A DNA stretch of 64,000 nucleotides from Allomyces arbusculus. Lineage: Eukaryota > Blastocladiomycota > Blastocladiomycetes > Blastocladiales > Blastocladiaceae. The notes beneath the pieces were generated by a model. That model worked only from the letters and a program-made list of their open reading frames with translations. It was not told the origin of the DNA and made no database searches. Shown piece after piece: positions 53,443 through 63,131 of this stretch (its first letter is position 1; every line of letters begins with the position of its first letter). The translations under genes and the position numbers were made by a program. The DNA is taken from NCBI GenBank assembly GCA_027604705.1, contig JADHYV010000008.1, positions 310,001-374,000 of the forward strand, in the 5' to 3' direction.

Positions 53443-54741
53443 ATGGCCGTCACCAAGTCCACGAAGAAGGCGGCGCCCAAGAAGACCGAGCCTGCCGTGC
53501 CTGCGTCGCCCGCCAAGAAGCGCACGTCGTCGTCGCGCGCGGCCAAGGAAGCCGAGCCTGCGGCTGCTCCCGCTCCGGCCAAGAAGCGCAAGACGTCGGC
53601 GTCGGGCGCCAAGGAGGAGAAGGCGGCTCCGGCAGCCAAGAAGGCACCCGCCACCAAGAAGGAGACGGCCAAGAAGCCCGCGGCCGCGGCGGCCAAGAAG
53701 ACTAAGGATGCGGCTCCCGCGGCCAAGAAGCCTGCGACCAAGGCGGCCAAGGCCAAGGTCGCCGACGAGACGCTCAAGGGCACCAAGGCGCCGACCAAGA
53801 AGGCGGCGACGGCCGAGAAGAAGGCCTCCAAGAAGTCGGCCGAGTCGGCGACCAAGAAGGCTTCGAAGAAGTCGGGCGAGGCCGCGGCGGAGAAGAAGTC
53901 CAAGACGTCGGGCTCGAAGAAGGCTGCGACCAAAAAGGCCGAGAAGACGCCCTCGCCGACGGCCATCAAGGCCGCAAGCAAGCGCCGCCACCGCGTCTCG
54001 ACGAGCGAGCGCAACGCGACGGTTGCCGAGCTCGCCGCGCAGAAGGAGGCCGCTGAGAAGGCCGCTAAGGAGGCGGCGCGCTCGGCGCGTGCGGCGCGTG
54101 CCGCGCAGCGTCTTGGCGACTTTGTCCTGCCCGAGGACCCGATGGACGTGGATGAGGACTCGGAGACGGACGGCGAGAACGAGGAGGCCGCTGCTGAGGG
54201 TGAGAAGACCCCCGAGGAGGCTGCGGCGCCCACTGAGCCCAAGGAGAAGAAGAAAGCCGAGCCCAAGCCGGTGCTCAAGGAGCTGCCGTCGATCACGGTC
54301 ACGGACGAGACGGGTGCGTCGCACAACCTCAAGGATCTCGCTGCCGAGCGCGGTGTCGTACTCTTTGCCTACCCGAGGGCCAACACGGGCGGCTGCACGA
54401 CGCAGGCGTGCGGGTTCCGCGACCACGCGGCCGAGTTCACGGCTGCGGGCTACAACGTCTACGGTATTTCGTTTGACTCGGCCAAGTCGCAGTCGTCGTG
54501 GAAGGCCAAACACAACCTGCCCTACCCGCTCCTGACCGACGTCAAGGCCAAGGACGAGTCGGCTCTGTACGCGCTCGGTGCCACCAAGGCCAAGGGCGCC
54601 GGTATCACGCGCTCGCACTGGGTGTTTGCCAAGGGCGGTGCCCTGATCGACGCGCAGGTCCAGATCTCGCCCAAGGAGTCGTTCCCCAAGGCGCTTGAGA
54701 CGGCCAAGGCCAACCCGCAGGTCGAGGCCGCGTCGGCCTAA
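53443..54741 (+). CDS. PrxQ/Dot5-type peroxiredoxin with histone-H1-like N-terminal tail
   Basis: Single exon, 432 aa. Residues 1-185 are a Lys/Ala/Pro-rich repeat tract (MAVTKSTKKAAPKKTEPAVP and many AKK/KKA units), like the tail of histone H1. Then come a basic stretch (SKRRHRVSTSERN), an Ala/Glu helix, and an acidic segment (EDPMDVDEDSETDGENEEAA). The last 145 residues are a peroxiredoxin of the BCP/PrxQ class: YPRANTGGCTTQACGFRDHA holds Cys318 and Cys323 in the C-x4-C spacing of PrxQ, followed by YGISFDSAKSQSSWKAKHN and LPYPLLTD. Yeast Dot5 is a nuclear PrxQ implicated in telomeric silencing, but it has only a short basic tail. The build suggests a chromatin-bound thiol peroxidase (inference). 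The frame upstream is open, but this ATG starts the composition change. Confidence 0.88.
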   Translation: MAVTKSTKKAAPKKTEPAVPASPAKKRTSSSRAAKEAEPAAAPAPAKKRKTSASGAKEEKAAPAAKKAPATKKETAKKPAAAAAKKTKDAAPAAKKPATKAAKAKVADETLKGTKAPTKKAATAEKKASKKSAESATKKASKKSGEAAAEKKSKTSGSKKAATKKAEKTPSPTAIKAASKRRHRVSTSERNATVAELAAQKEAAEKAAKEAARSARAARAAQRLGDFVLPEDPMDVDEDSETDGENEEAAAEGEKTPEEAAAPTEPKEKKKAEPKPVLKELPSITVTDETGASHNLKDLAAERGVVLFAYPRANTGGCTTQACGFRDHAAEFTAAGYNVYGISFDSAKSQSSWKAKHNLPYPLLTDVKAKDESALYALGATKAKGAGITRSHWVFAKGGALIDAQVQISPKESFPKALETAKANPQVEAASA

Positions 54742-56776
54742 GCCTGTGTCCCATTCGCTGTACCACGCGCGCGCGTGCCGGTCGGGCTGTCTTCAATGAC
54801 GGTACCTTGACCGCGCTCATTCATCGTAGGGGCGCACCGTCCAAGGCGCCCCCGAGACGCTTCCAGCTCCCTATTCGTCCACTATTTATTCCGTGTTTTT
54901 TTGTGTTTGCCGTTCTATCGTTCACCTCTTTTTGTACCTCACGGCCTCGTTGGTTGATTGGCGGGCAGCGGCGCTCTACCCGCTCCCTGCTGCTCAAGGC
55001 ATTCGGAATACAGATGATGTCTTTGTGGAAATTCTTGCGAGCGTTGTCTTGCACCATCGTGCAACGTCGCCGGGACTCGAGCGCTCCTTTTACAGCAGGA
55101 TCCCACGCTATCGGTCGACATATTTATTTGCGCTCTCCACAGACTTGTCGCAATAAACACGAAGGTCCCGGCACTGAATCTGCCCCGCAACCTCATGAGG
55201 CACCGCCGTCACGTATCGATTTTCCAAGCCTCTCGCGACCTTCTCCACCCGGTCAGCAGCTGCGCGCTTGCGCCTGGAAAGGGCGCACGCCGCTGATGGT
55301 CCTGTCCAACGTGCCGGCACGCGCTCACCATCTTGTCCTGCAGTCCTGCAAATACTGTTCCTACACGAGTGCACTCAAGGATTGGCCCGCATTGCGGGAA
55401 TTAGCTCCTTGCTTCAAGTTCATCCTCTGTCTGTCGATTCGCTTGTCATAGCGGCAGTCCAAAACAGCGTTGGCGCCATCGATATGCGCGTGGTCTATCA
55501 TTTTCCGTTTCATACATTCACGGCACGCGCGGACGAGTTTGATGACTCTCTTGCGCGCGATTCGGCCGCTTCACAAGTCCCGTTCGCATTCCGCCCCACC
55601 TCAACCAGCTGGCGCAGCGTGTGCAGTAACGACACTCGCTTCCGGAACAGGTCAGTCGGACTTCAAGTTCTGCGAACACGCAAGTTCTGCGCGGGATCCA
55701 CGTCTCATGCGGAGCAGTCCTTGCCGTCCTCATGCCCAGGATGTAGCCGCGGCGAGCAGATTGATCCTCTAAACGCGGCTGCAAGTGCGCGGGTTCACAA
55801 TCACGCTCGATCATGGTCCAAATATGACCAGAGGCCATGAAGTGTGCAAGATCGACCCGAGGTCAAGCGAAACATCGCGTCGCCTGTCCGTGATCGACAG
55901 CACACACACTCCTTGCCATCATCATCATCATCGTGCCACCGACACGTCAGTAGCCAGACTTACTGGTGCCCAATCCTTTTCTACCCGGGTGGAGATTGTG
56001 CGGTGACGCGTCGCGTGCACGTCGCGTGTGAGCCCCTGGAATAAATCGGTGATGTCGAAATGCAAATGGCCCATACGGTCCGTGCTTGTGGCGATGAGCA
56101 TCTCCATTGATGTCGTGCGCAGCCATCGGTAACTTATTGTTCACAAGGAGACCCATGTCCAGGATAGTGTGAAGCTGATTGATGATCCCCTGCTCTCGCT
56201 CTTCGAGTTGGTGCACAAGTCGCGCTTCCTGACCATGGAAATGGGGCGTGACTCACGTTAACTGGTGCCAACCGCTTTCCGTCTCCGGTGCTTCCAGGGC
56301 CGGCTTCACCATGAATACTTATGGCATACGGAGTGAGCCGTCCATGCTTGCCACACTTACAGCTTGTTCACCACGAGCCAGGCCACCTGTCAGCAGTCTC
56401 ATTTTTTGTTTGCAAGGTCAATATGCGACACCAGCACGACCATTTTCCATCCGTTCGACAACCCCGCGCCGTTGTGCGTTGCAGCATGGCGAATGATTCA
56501 ATCATGATTTTGCTGGTTTTGCTCCGCGTTATATGACCGCGTTGCACCAACGTCGCCTGTCGACTCACTTCGATCCCAATGAACATCCATCCTCGACTCC
56601 ATTTGTGAGCAGCACAACCCACGCGGTAACGACCCACCGGACCGCTCACGCTCTCTCCTGCAATCGTCCGACCGCGGCAAACCGACACGACCGCTCAAAC
56701 TGACACAACCGCAAGGGAGGACCGACCACTTGCCGCAACCGCAACCGTATCATTGACTTCGTGATCTTCCATCATC
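54742..56776. other. Gene-poor 2-kb stretch
   Basis: No recognisable gene on either strand. Frames such as 55268-55840 plus are open but without family-like motifs. No CpG loss like that at 2-3.3 kb. Confidence 0.4.
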
Positions 56777-57805
56777 ATGGTCTGCAAAATCGCACACACG
56801 AAGACGATCAGCGCGCCAAGAGGGTGGGCAACAGATTGGGTGACGACCACTGACACGGCTCGCGCAAATGGATCCAATATACAGGCCAAAGTCATCTCGG
56901 CCGAGGAGAAGCCCATTCTCGAGCTTATCCGCAGCGAGGGGTCCGTCTCTTGTCACCTCACTCCAGATGGTGTCAGGTGGAACGCACTTGCGAAGTTGAC
57001 ATGGCAGCTGCGATTCTTCTCTAGTGCAAAATCTACTCACTTAAGGACATTGAAGCGCCCGCGTCTTCGCTCGGGGGTGTTGGCACACACGTGCGTGTTG
57101 CCACTGGCGTCGTGTCCAGATCCAATTGTCTGACTCTGCGTCGGCTGGCGCAAATGTAGCTGTGTCGTCGGTCAAGGATGTGGCGCGGACGCTCGTGGAC
57201 GCTGGGCTCGTGCAGCGCACCGAGATTGGCAACATCACCAGGTACAGTTCTTTGCCGGATCCCGGCCCTCCTGCCGGTGCGTCTCATCAATGGAAGACCA
57301 GGGCTTGCAAGGCATGAACGGCTCAACGGACCCCATCTCACGGATTCGAATTCCTATATAGCAGAAACGCGCGGAGCTCAACGTGCTCAAGGCCGAAGTT
57401 GAGCAGTCTAAGACGCAGCTCGACGTGCTCGTGCGCAAACTCGGCTTGGAACAGGCCGCGAACGAGGGAAGGGTACATTCTGACCCAATTCGATCGTCAA
57501 TCGCGTCCGTGAACCGCGTCTAATCCCGTTGGCGCACACACGTAGGACCTGGACAAGGTGCTCAACGAGCGACTTGAATTGGAGTGGTCAGGCTCACCGA
57601 CAAGCACGCCAAGTACGGCGACATTGGTGACAGGTAGCAGTTCGAGACGACGCTGCAGCGGATCCAGACATGCCGCGAGGCGAACAAGCGTAATGTGCAG
57701 AACCTGCGCATCTTGCAGGCGTTCAATTGCGACAAGCCCGGGGTCGCGCCGGCAAGCCTGTGTAAGCGGACCGGCATTCCCGTGAACCTGTCCGATATGG
57801 AGTGA
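56777..57805 (+). pseudogene. MND1: MND1-like meiotic recombination gene, apparently damaged
   Basis: Exon-like blocks spell an Mnd1 protein: ATG at 56777-56779 joined to 56885 gives MAKVISAEEKPILELIRSEG; 57025-57076 gives KIYSLKDIEAPASSLG; 57160-57241 gives AVSSVKDVARTLVDAGLVQR; 57362-57472 is the coiled coil QKRAELNVLKAEVEQSKTQL; then 57546 onward runs to NKRNVQNLRILQAFNCDKPG and GIPVNLSDME. Mnd1 with Hop2 stimulates Dmc1 strand exchange in meiosis, and the winged-helix plus coiled-coil layout fits. Three joins fail: the phase between 57241 and 57362; a frame change near 57584 between ERLELE and LTDKHAKYGDIGD; and a TAG at 57635-57637 before QFETTLQRI. An 80-bp intron 57558-57637 would avoid the last two but would delete the conserved KYGDI segment. 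It is either a pseudogene or holds assembly errors. Confidence 0.6.
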
Positions 57806-58559
57806 ATCAGGCAAATGGTAGATGGATTGGGGGTTTGAAACGGAGGGGAGCGAGGAGTCGTGTAATACTGGCAAAGGGTTTGATGAAACGACGTGAGAGG
57901 TGTGGAAATCAGGCAAAACATTTGATTTCCCACCCAAGGAAACCATGGAGGACATCCATCAGCAGGGGACCGTGTGGAAAAAGCTGGGAAGAGTCTGGGA
58001 ATGAAAGCGACTTCCTCGAGACAACTTGCGGGGGCGGCCCCCTGGTTAGCGGCGACCGTCGGCTCCCCCGCTCGCTGCTTCGTTGTGGTCATTAATTACC
58101 AACAGCAAGAAAATAAAGGAACGGTTCTCGGCATAGTCGTTGTCGTGGGCACTTTGGCGGCGACGTCCTCACCGTTTTCGTGGCTTTCGTCCATGCCGTC
58201 GACCTTGATCCAATGCGCGCCCGGCAGCCGTTTCTGCTGCGCGTCTCGCGTGTCCCGCACTCCCCCGGAAGTGTGGTCGCGGCGACGACATCTCCCATCG
58301 GCCGAGACGTTCTTTATCCGGTTAGTACCGCGCGGCTGTTCATTGCGGTTTACCCATGAGCCAAAGGACAATGACGATGGTGGGCCAGACCAAAGCGCGT
58401 CGCTGTTGGTGACCGTGGACTGTTCTCTGCCACTTTCCAACGATCCCTGCGCACGCGCGCCGTTTCAATCCAGAGATATATTTGCGCTCTCCTACGAAAC
58501 AAAACCGATCGCGGGGACTTGGCAACCCCTCCCACCCTGATCCAAACCGTTCTTCACCG
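57806..58559. other. Convergent 3' flanks, MND1-like / F-box-LRR
   Basis: 754 bases with no supported gene. Confidence 0.4.
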
Positions 58560-60410
58560 TTACCTTGATGCTGTCCCGCCCGGACTGGCGACGGTGAAAT
58601 TGCGCATCGCGACGACCTCCTCGAGCACCGCCAGCTCAGCCGTCACGACAGCATTGTCCGACACGTCGACAGCACACTCGGCGCGCCCACTTGGCGCTCC
58701 TGCTAAACCGCTCGATCCTCCTCCCCCGCGGCCGCGGGGCACCCCAAACGCATCCATTAACTCGCGCACCGCGTCCACCGACAATCCGCACGCCGCGAGA
58801 TTTAACTCGCGCAATCCCCTCGGCACGTTCCGCACCACCGCCTCCACCCCGTCATTACTCAACACGTTCCCGGGCACGACCAGCCGACGCAACGTGCGCG
58901 GCAGTGGTCCCAGCGCGTGCACCGCGTCCACCCCCAACCCAGTCCGCGCGAGCGACAAGACGCGCAATTCGCGGGGCATATGCAGTGCCAACACCCCCGC
59001 GGCCTCGACCGTCATGAAATTCAAATCGAGCGTGACCTCGAGCACTGTTCTTGGCAAATGCGCCAGAACCCGCACCAGCGCATCAGAGTCGCGCGCAAAC
59101 CCGCCGGCCAAATGCAAGTACTCGAGCGTCCCCTCCGTCTCGGTCAGGAATGTGACGAGCGCGTCGACGCTCGTCGGCGTATCGAACCGGCTGCCGTCCA
59201 AATTCAACGACCGTACACTGCGTGGCAGCGCGCGTAGGAGCGGGTCGAGCGCGATCCCGGGTACGCCGTTCTCGGCAAGACTCACTTTGATCAGAGTCGG
59301 TGGTAAGTGCGGGGCCAGGACGCGCGTGCACGCCGCATCCATGGCGAGGTGGGTCAATGTCATGACGCGTAGGCCGCGGGGTAGTTGCGTGGCGATCGGG
59401 GCGACGACGCAGTACGACAGACCCGTGGCCGTGTGACCCGTCAGCTCGAGACTCGTGAGCGTGGACGGGAAGTGTCGCGCGAGCTGCACGGTCGCGCGCG
59501 CCGCCTGGTCGCAGAGCAGTTCGGGCCCTTCGCCCGTGATGCGCGCGTGCGTCAGGTATGGCGGGAGCGACGCGACCAAGCCGCCGGAAAAATGCACCCG
59601 GCGGACGGTCGTGAGCGGGACCGGGATGAGCGCAGACCGGTGCACGACCGGGCCGCAGGCCAATGTCGTCCCTTGCGTCGGCGCCGTCCAGATCAGATAC
59701 CACTTTTGTTTCTCGGCGACGCCGAGAATCAGGGCGGCCAAATCGTCGCGCATCGCCGCGTCGTGCGGCGGCACGTGCGGGATCAGGTCCGACCAGTCGA
59801 TATCGGCCGCGTGCTCCCACCCGTGCTCGGCGTGCGCGTGCGGGACGCCCGCGCCCTCGACGCCATGCCCGGGGCCCTCGTCGTCGCTGTCGCTGTGGTC
59901 GCCGTCGCCATTGCCGTGCTCGTGGTTCGCCATGGCGTGCGCCATTGCCTGCGCCATCCCGCGCCGCCAGTCGTCGACGGCGCGCGCATAGTGGCCGTCG
60001 AATACTCGGTCGAGCACGACGCGCGACCGTGGGGTGACGATGCCGATCGCGCCGACGAGGTCGGTAGGATGGGGCGTGGTCGAGGAAAGGAATCCGTTGC
60101 GCCGACCGACGGCAAGGTACGCGGTGGCGCGGTCAGTGAGCGGGATCAGGTGCACGATTGGATCGGCGACGCGCATTAGCGCGCGGACGGCGGACGTGTA
60201 GAGGGCTGGTGCGGTGCGCGCGAGGTGGACGAGCGTCGCGCGACGTTGCGGCACCGTCAGGCCCTGGAATTGGTCGAGCGCCAGGTGTTCGCAGATCAGA
60301 TCGCGCAGGTCGCGTGCGAGGCGATCGAGCGGTGACGCGTGAGGTGGTTGTTGCTGCTGCGGTGGTGGTGGAGGTGCACCGTGGTGAGCAGACGTATGTT
60401 TGACGTCCAT
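58560..60410 (-). CDS. F-box-like/leucine-rich-repeat protein (paralogue of 3827-5470)
   Basis: Single exon, 616 aa. An N-terminal Pro/Gln/His-rich lead (PPPPPQQQQPPHA) is followed at residues 27-75 by an F-box-like helical segment (LARDLRDLICEHLALDQFQG). A histidine/aspartate-rich acidic loop sits at about 165-200 (HEHGNGDGDHSDSDDEGPGH). LRRs cover about 285-590 (LTSLELTGHTATG, LRVMTLTHLAMDA, VRSLNLDGSRFDT, LRVLSLARTGLG, LRELNLAACGLS). The layout matches the LRR protein at 3827-5470, including a conserved LPPYLTHARITGE / LPPFLTRLAVSGE segment. The two are probably members of an expanded family of substrate-selecting or scaffold proteins. That role is inferred. Confidence 0.78.
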   Translation of the reverse strand: MDVKHTSAHHGAPPPPPQQQQPPHASPLDRLARDLRDLICEHLALDQFQGLTVPQRRATLVHLARTAPALYTSAVRALMRVADPIVHLIPLTDRATAYLAVGRRNGFLSSTTPHPTDLVGAIGIVTPRSRVVLDRVFDGHYARAVDDWRRGMAQAMAHAMANHEHGNGDGDHSDSDDEGPGHGVEGAGVPHAHAEHGWEHAADIDWSDLIPHVPPHDAAMRDDLAALILGVAEKQKWYLIWTAPTQGTTLACGPVVHRSALIPVPLTTVRRVHFSGGLVASLPPYLTHARITGEGPELLCDQAARATVQLARHFPSTLTSLELTGHTATGLSYCVVAPIATQLPRGLRVMTLTHLAMDAACTRVLAPHLPPTLIKVSLAENGVPGIALDPLLRALPRSVRSLNLDGSRFDTPTSVDALVTFLTETEGTLEYLHLAGGFARDSDALVRVLAHLPRTVLEVTLDLNFMTVEAAGVLALHMPRELRVLSLARTGLGVDAVHALGPLPRTLRRLVVPGNVLSNDGVEAVVRNVPRGLRELNLAACGLSVDAVRELMDAFGVPRGRGGGGSSGLAGAPSGRAECAVDVSDNAVVTAELAVLEEVVAMRNFTVASPGGTASR

Positions 60411-60885
60411 GTCGGCAGGGCTGGCGCGTGGCGGCGGTGTGTTGCGATCGCGGCGGAAAGAGGGTCGATGGCGGTGCCACAGGTCATGAGGGAGGGGGAC
60501 GCCGATGAGGTGACGGGGGGAGGAGCTGGCAGATCGTCCGATTGGGAGGGTGAAGGGGCAGCAGCGCGGTCGGCGGCGGGCGGGCCTGAAGTCGGCGCGA
60601 GGAAAGGGAGAAGCCGGCGGCCAACGCGACGCCGGCAGTCGCAGCGAGGTCCGTGGCGGCGGCGATGACGCGCTGTGGCCCCAACGGGATGACGCGCCGC
60701 GTTCCTCGGTGACCTGGCCGCCGATCAGCTGCTGGAGCTGCGAACGCCGCGTTGTCGCGCGCGATCAGCGTTCCCATCGCCCGCCGACCCCGCCCTGACT
60801 GAGGCGCCAACAAAATGCGCAGCGGCACGGAATGCTACCTAGCGTGTATTGGCGCAAAAATTCACCCCACTCCCATCACGGCCTC
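60411..60885. other. Intergenic, F-box-LRR 5' flank and SerRS 3' flank
   Basis: No gene seen in 475 bases. Confidence 0.4.
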
Positions 60886-62638
60886 TTACATCTTGAGCTT
60901 GGCCTCAACTTGCTTGCTGAGGTCCTTGCCCTTGGCCGCAGCCGGCGCCGGTGCGGGCGCGGCAGCCTTGGCCGGAGCAGCAGCCTTGGTAGCGGGCGCG
61001 GGAGCGGCAGCCTTGGCCGGCGCGGGGGCAGCGGGAGCCTTGGCCTGGTGGTCATGTCAAGGGAGGTAAGTCGCGAGCAGCGAAATCTGAACGCAAGACA
61101 GAAAGACAAACGCACCTTGCCCTTGCCCTTGAGCTCGACAACGTACGGGATGAACTCCTCACCAACGTACGGCACGAGCGGCGGCGGCACGCGGAAACCC
61201 TGCAGAGGTGGGAGCGGTGAGCCGACGCTCTCAAGCCACGACGACGATAAAAACAACGTACGTCCTCGGTCTGCCAGTTCTCGAGAATGCAGCACAGCGT
61301 GCGCTCGGCCGCGGTCAGCGTCGCGTTGAGGCAGTGCACGTACTTCTTCTCGGTCTGGCCAAGCTTCTTGGTGCCGCACCGGATCTCGAGGTTGCGCGAC
61401 TGGTAGTCGGTGCAGTTGGAGCACGAGACGAGTTCCTTGTACTCGCCCTGGAACGGGAACCACGCCTCGAGATCGTACTTCTTGGCGGCGGCGTTGTTGA
61501 GCGCGCCCGAGACAATCGAGACGACGCGGTAAGAAAGGCCGAGCGACTGGTAGAACTCTTCCGAGTTGCCAATCATTTCCTCGAGCATCTCCCACGACTT
61601 TTCCGGGTCGCACAGCACAAACTGCTCCACCTTTTCAAACTGGTGCACGCGGAAAATACCCCACGTGTCCTTGCCGTGCGCACCGGCCTCCTTGCGGAAG
61701 CACGACGAAAAGCCCGCGTACTTGATCGGCAGCTGCGCCTCCGGGATCCACTCGCCGGCGTGGAACGCCGAGATGGGCTGCTCCGAAGTGGCGATCAGGT
61801 ACTTGTCGTCGCCGGCATCGCCCGAGACCTTGTAGAGCTCCTCGTCAAACTGCGAGAGCTGCGCGGTCTTGGCCATAATGTCCTTGTTCATAAAGTAGGG
61901 CGTCATGAGCTTCTTGTGGCCCTTCTTCTTGAGGAACGCCAGGCCGTACTGGACGAGACCAAGGATCAGGTCGACGCCCACGTCGGTCAAGAAGTAGCCA
62001 CGGTGGCCCGCGACCTTGACACCGCGCTCCGGGTCGTATCCGGCGAGGCGGGCGAGCACCTCGTGGTGAGAGAGCAGCGCGTCCTTGACGGGCGTCTTGC
62101 CGTCCTTGAACCAGGTGCGCACAATCTCGTTGTTGTCCTCGTTCTTCGAGTCAATGACCGAGTCGTGGACCAGGTTGCCGAGCGCGCCGAGCGCCTCGTT
62201 GAGGGCGTCCTCGGCAGCCTTCTTGGCGTCGGCGAGCTGCGCCTGCTCGGCCTCGATCGCCTTCTTCTGCTCGAGCAGGTCCGAGGCATCCTTCTTGGCC
62301 TTCATGCGCGTGCCGATTTCTGTTCATGGCGGTGGCGGGCAAGGGAGTGATCAGGACCCCGTTGAGATTGACAGAGCTCAATCAGCGCCGCCACGACCAC
62401 ATCCGACCGCGACCGCGACCACAACGACAGCGACCACGGCTGTGAACGCACCCTTCTTGACGGCATTGAGGTCCTTGTTCTTGCGGTCGAGCTGGAAGGT
62501 GATCTTCTTCCACTCTTCGTCGAGGGCGATGACCTGGTCGACGCGCTTCGGGTCGTTGCCGCGCTTGCGCTCCGACTCGCGCACGAGCGCCGGGTTCCCG
62601 CCCTTGTCGGTGCGCAGCAGGTTGATGTCGATGGTCAT
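60886..62638 (-). CDS. SES1: Cytosolic seryl-tRNA synthetase
   Basis: Four exons (62638-62452, 62319-61262, 61199-61116, 61044-60886; introns 132, 62 and 71 bp) give 495 aa. It starts MTIDINLLRTDKGGNPALVR and continues into the tRNA-binding antiparallel coiled coil (EEWKKITFQLDRKNKDLNAV, then KKAIEAEQAQLADAKKAAED). Class II motif 2 is SSCFRKEAGAHGKDTWGIFR with VHQFEKVEQF. Motif 3 is LENWQTED spliced to GFRVPPPLVPYVG, so the second intron cuts through motif 3. The serine pocket region includes YLIATSEQPISAFH. A Lys/Ala/Pro-rich tail (KAPAAPAPAKAAAP and KGKDLSKQVEAKLKM) extends past the fold, as in other cytosolic eukaryotic SerRS. It charges tRNA-Ser and tRNA-Sec-type adaptors with serine. Confidence 0.95.
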
Positions 62639-63131
62639 GGTGCTGGTGGTGGTGTTGCAGGGCAGCAAGGAGCACGAGCACGGCGGCCAGTCGGGTTTGG
62701 GTCGGTGACTTTGCCCAGCAGCGTCGAGGAGCGAGCGGCACGCAGCTGGACTCACGCTCGCATGGATTTGGACACGCAGTTTTGCAGACCTCGACCACAC
62801 GGACACGATCTGGTCACCCGGAACGCACGGGAGACACGCGCGGCTTCGCCACACCTCGAAGCACGACGGCTGCAGGCCGCAGGCCCGCGGGAGCCCCACC
62901 GCGCCGCTGCCGCCGCCGCTGCCGACCCGCCGCCCATCGCGCCGACCTTCAAGGACGCGCGCCGCACCTGTCCATCTCCTGCGACGCCGCCTGCAACCAC
63001 TGCCCGCAACTGTCGACGACGGCGCACCGCCGCCGCCCGCGAGCAACAACTAGTCGCGCGCGGCACCATCAGCCTGCAGTTGACGTCCCAACCCCGACAC
63101 GCCCATCAGCCCTGCTGCCAAGGACGACGCG
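62639..63131. promoter_or_regulatory. Divergent intergenic region, SerRS / EH-domain gene
   Basis: 493 bases between two divergent starts; GC-rich, no TATA box evident. Likely a shared, bidirectional promoter. Confidence 0.45.

Noticed and set aside
57558-57785. Separate 75-aa plus frame
   Set aside because: It is a shifted frame through the damaged MND1-like exons.
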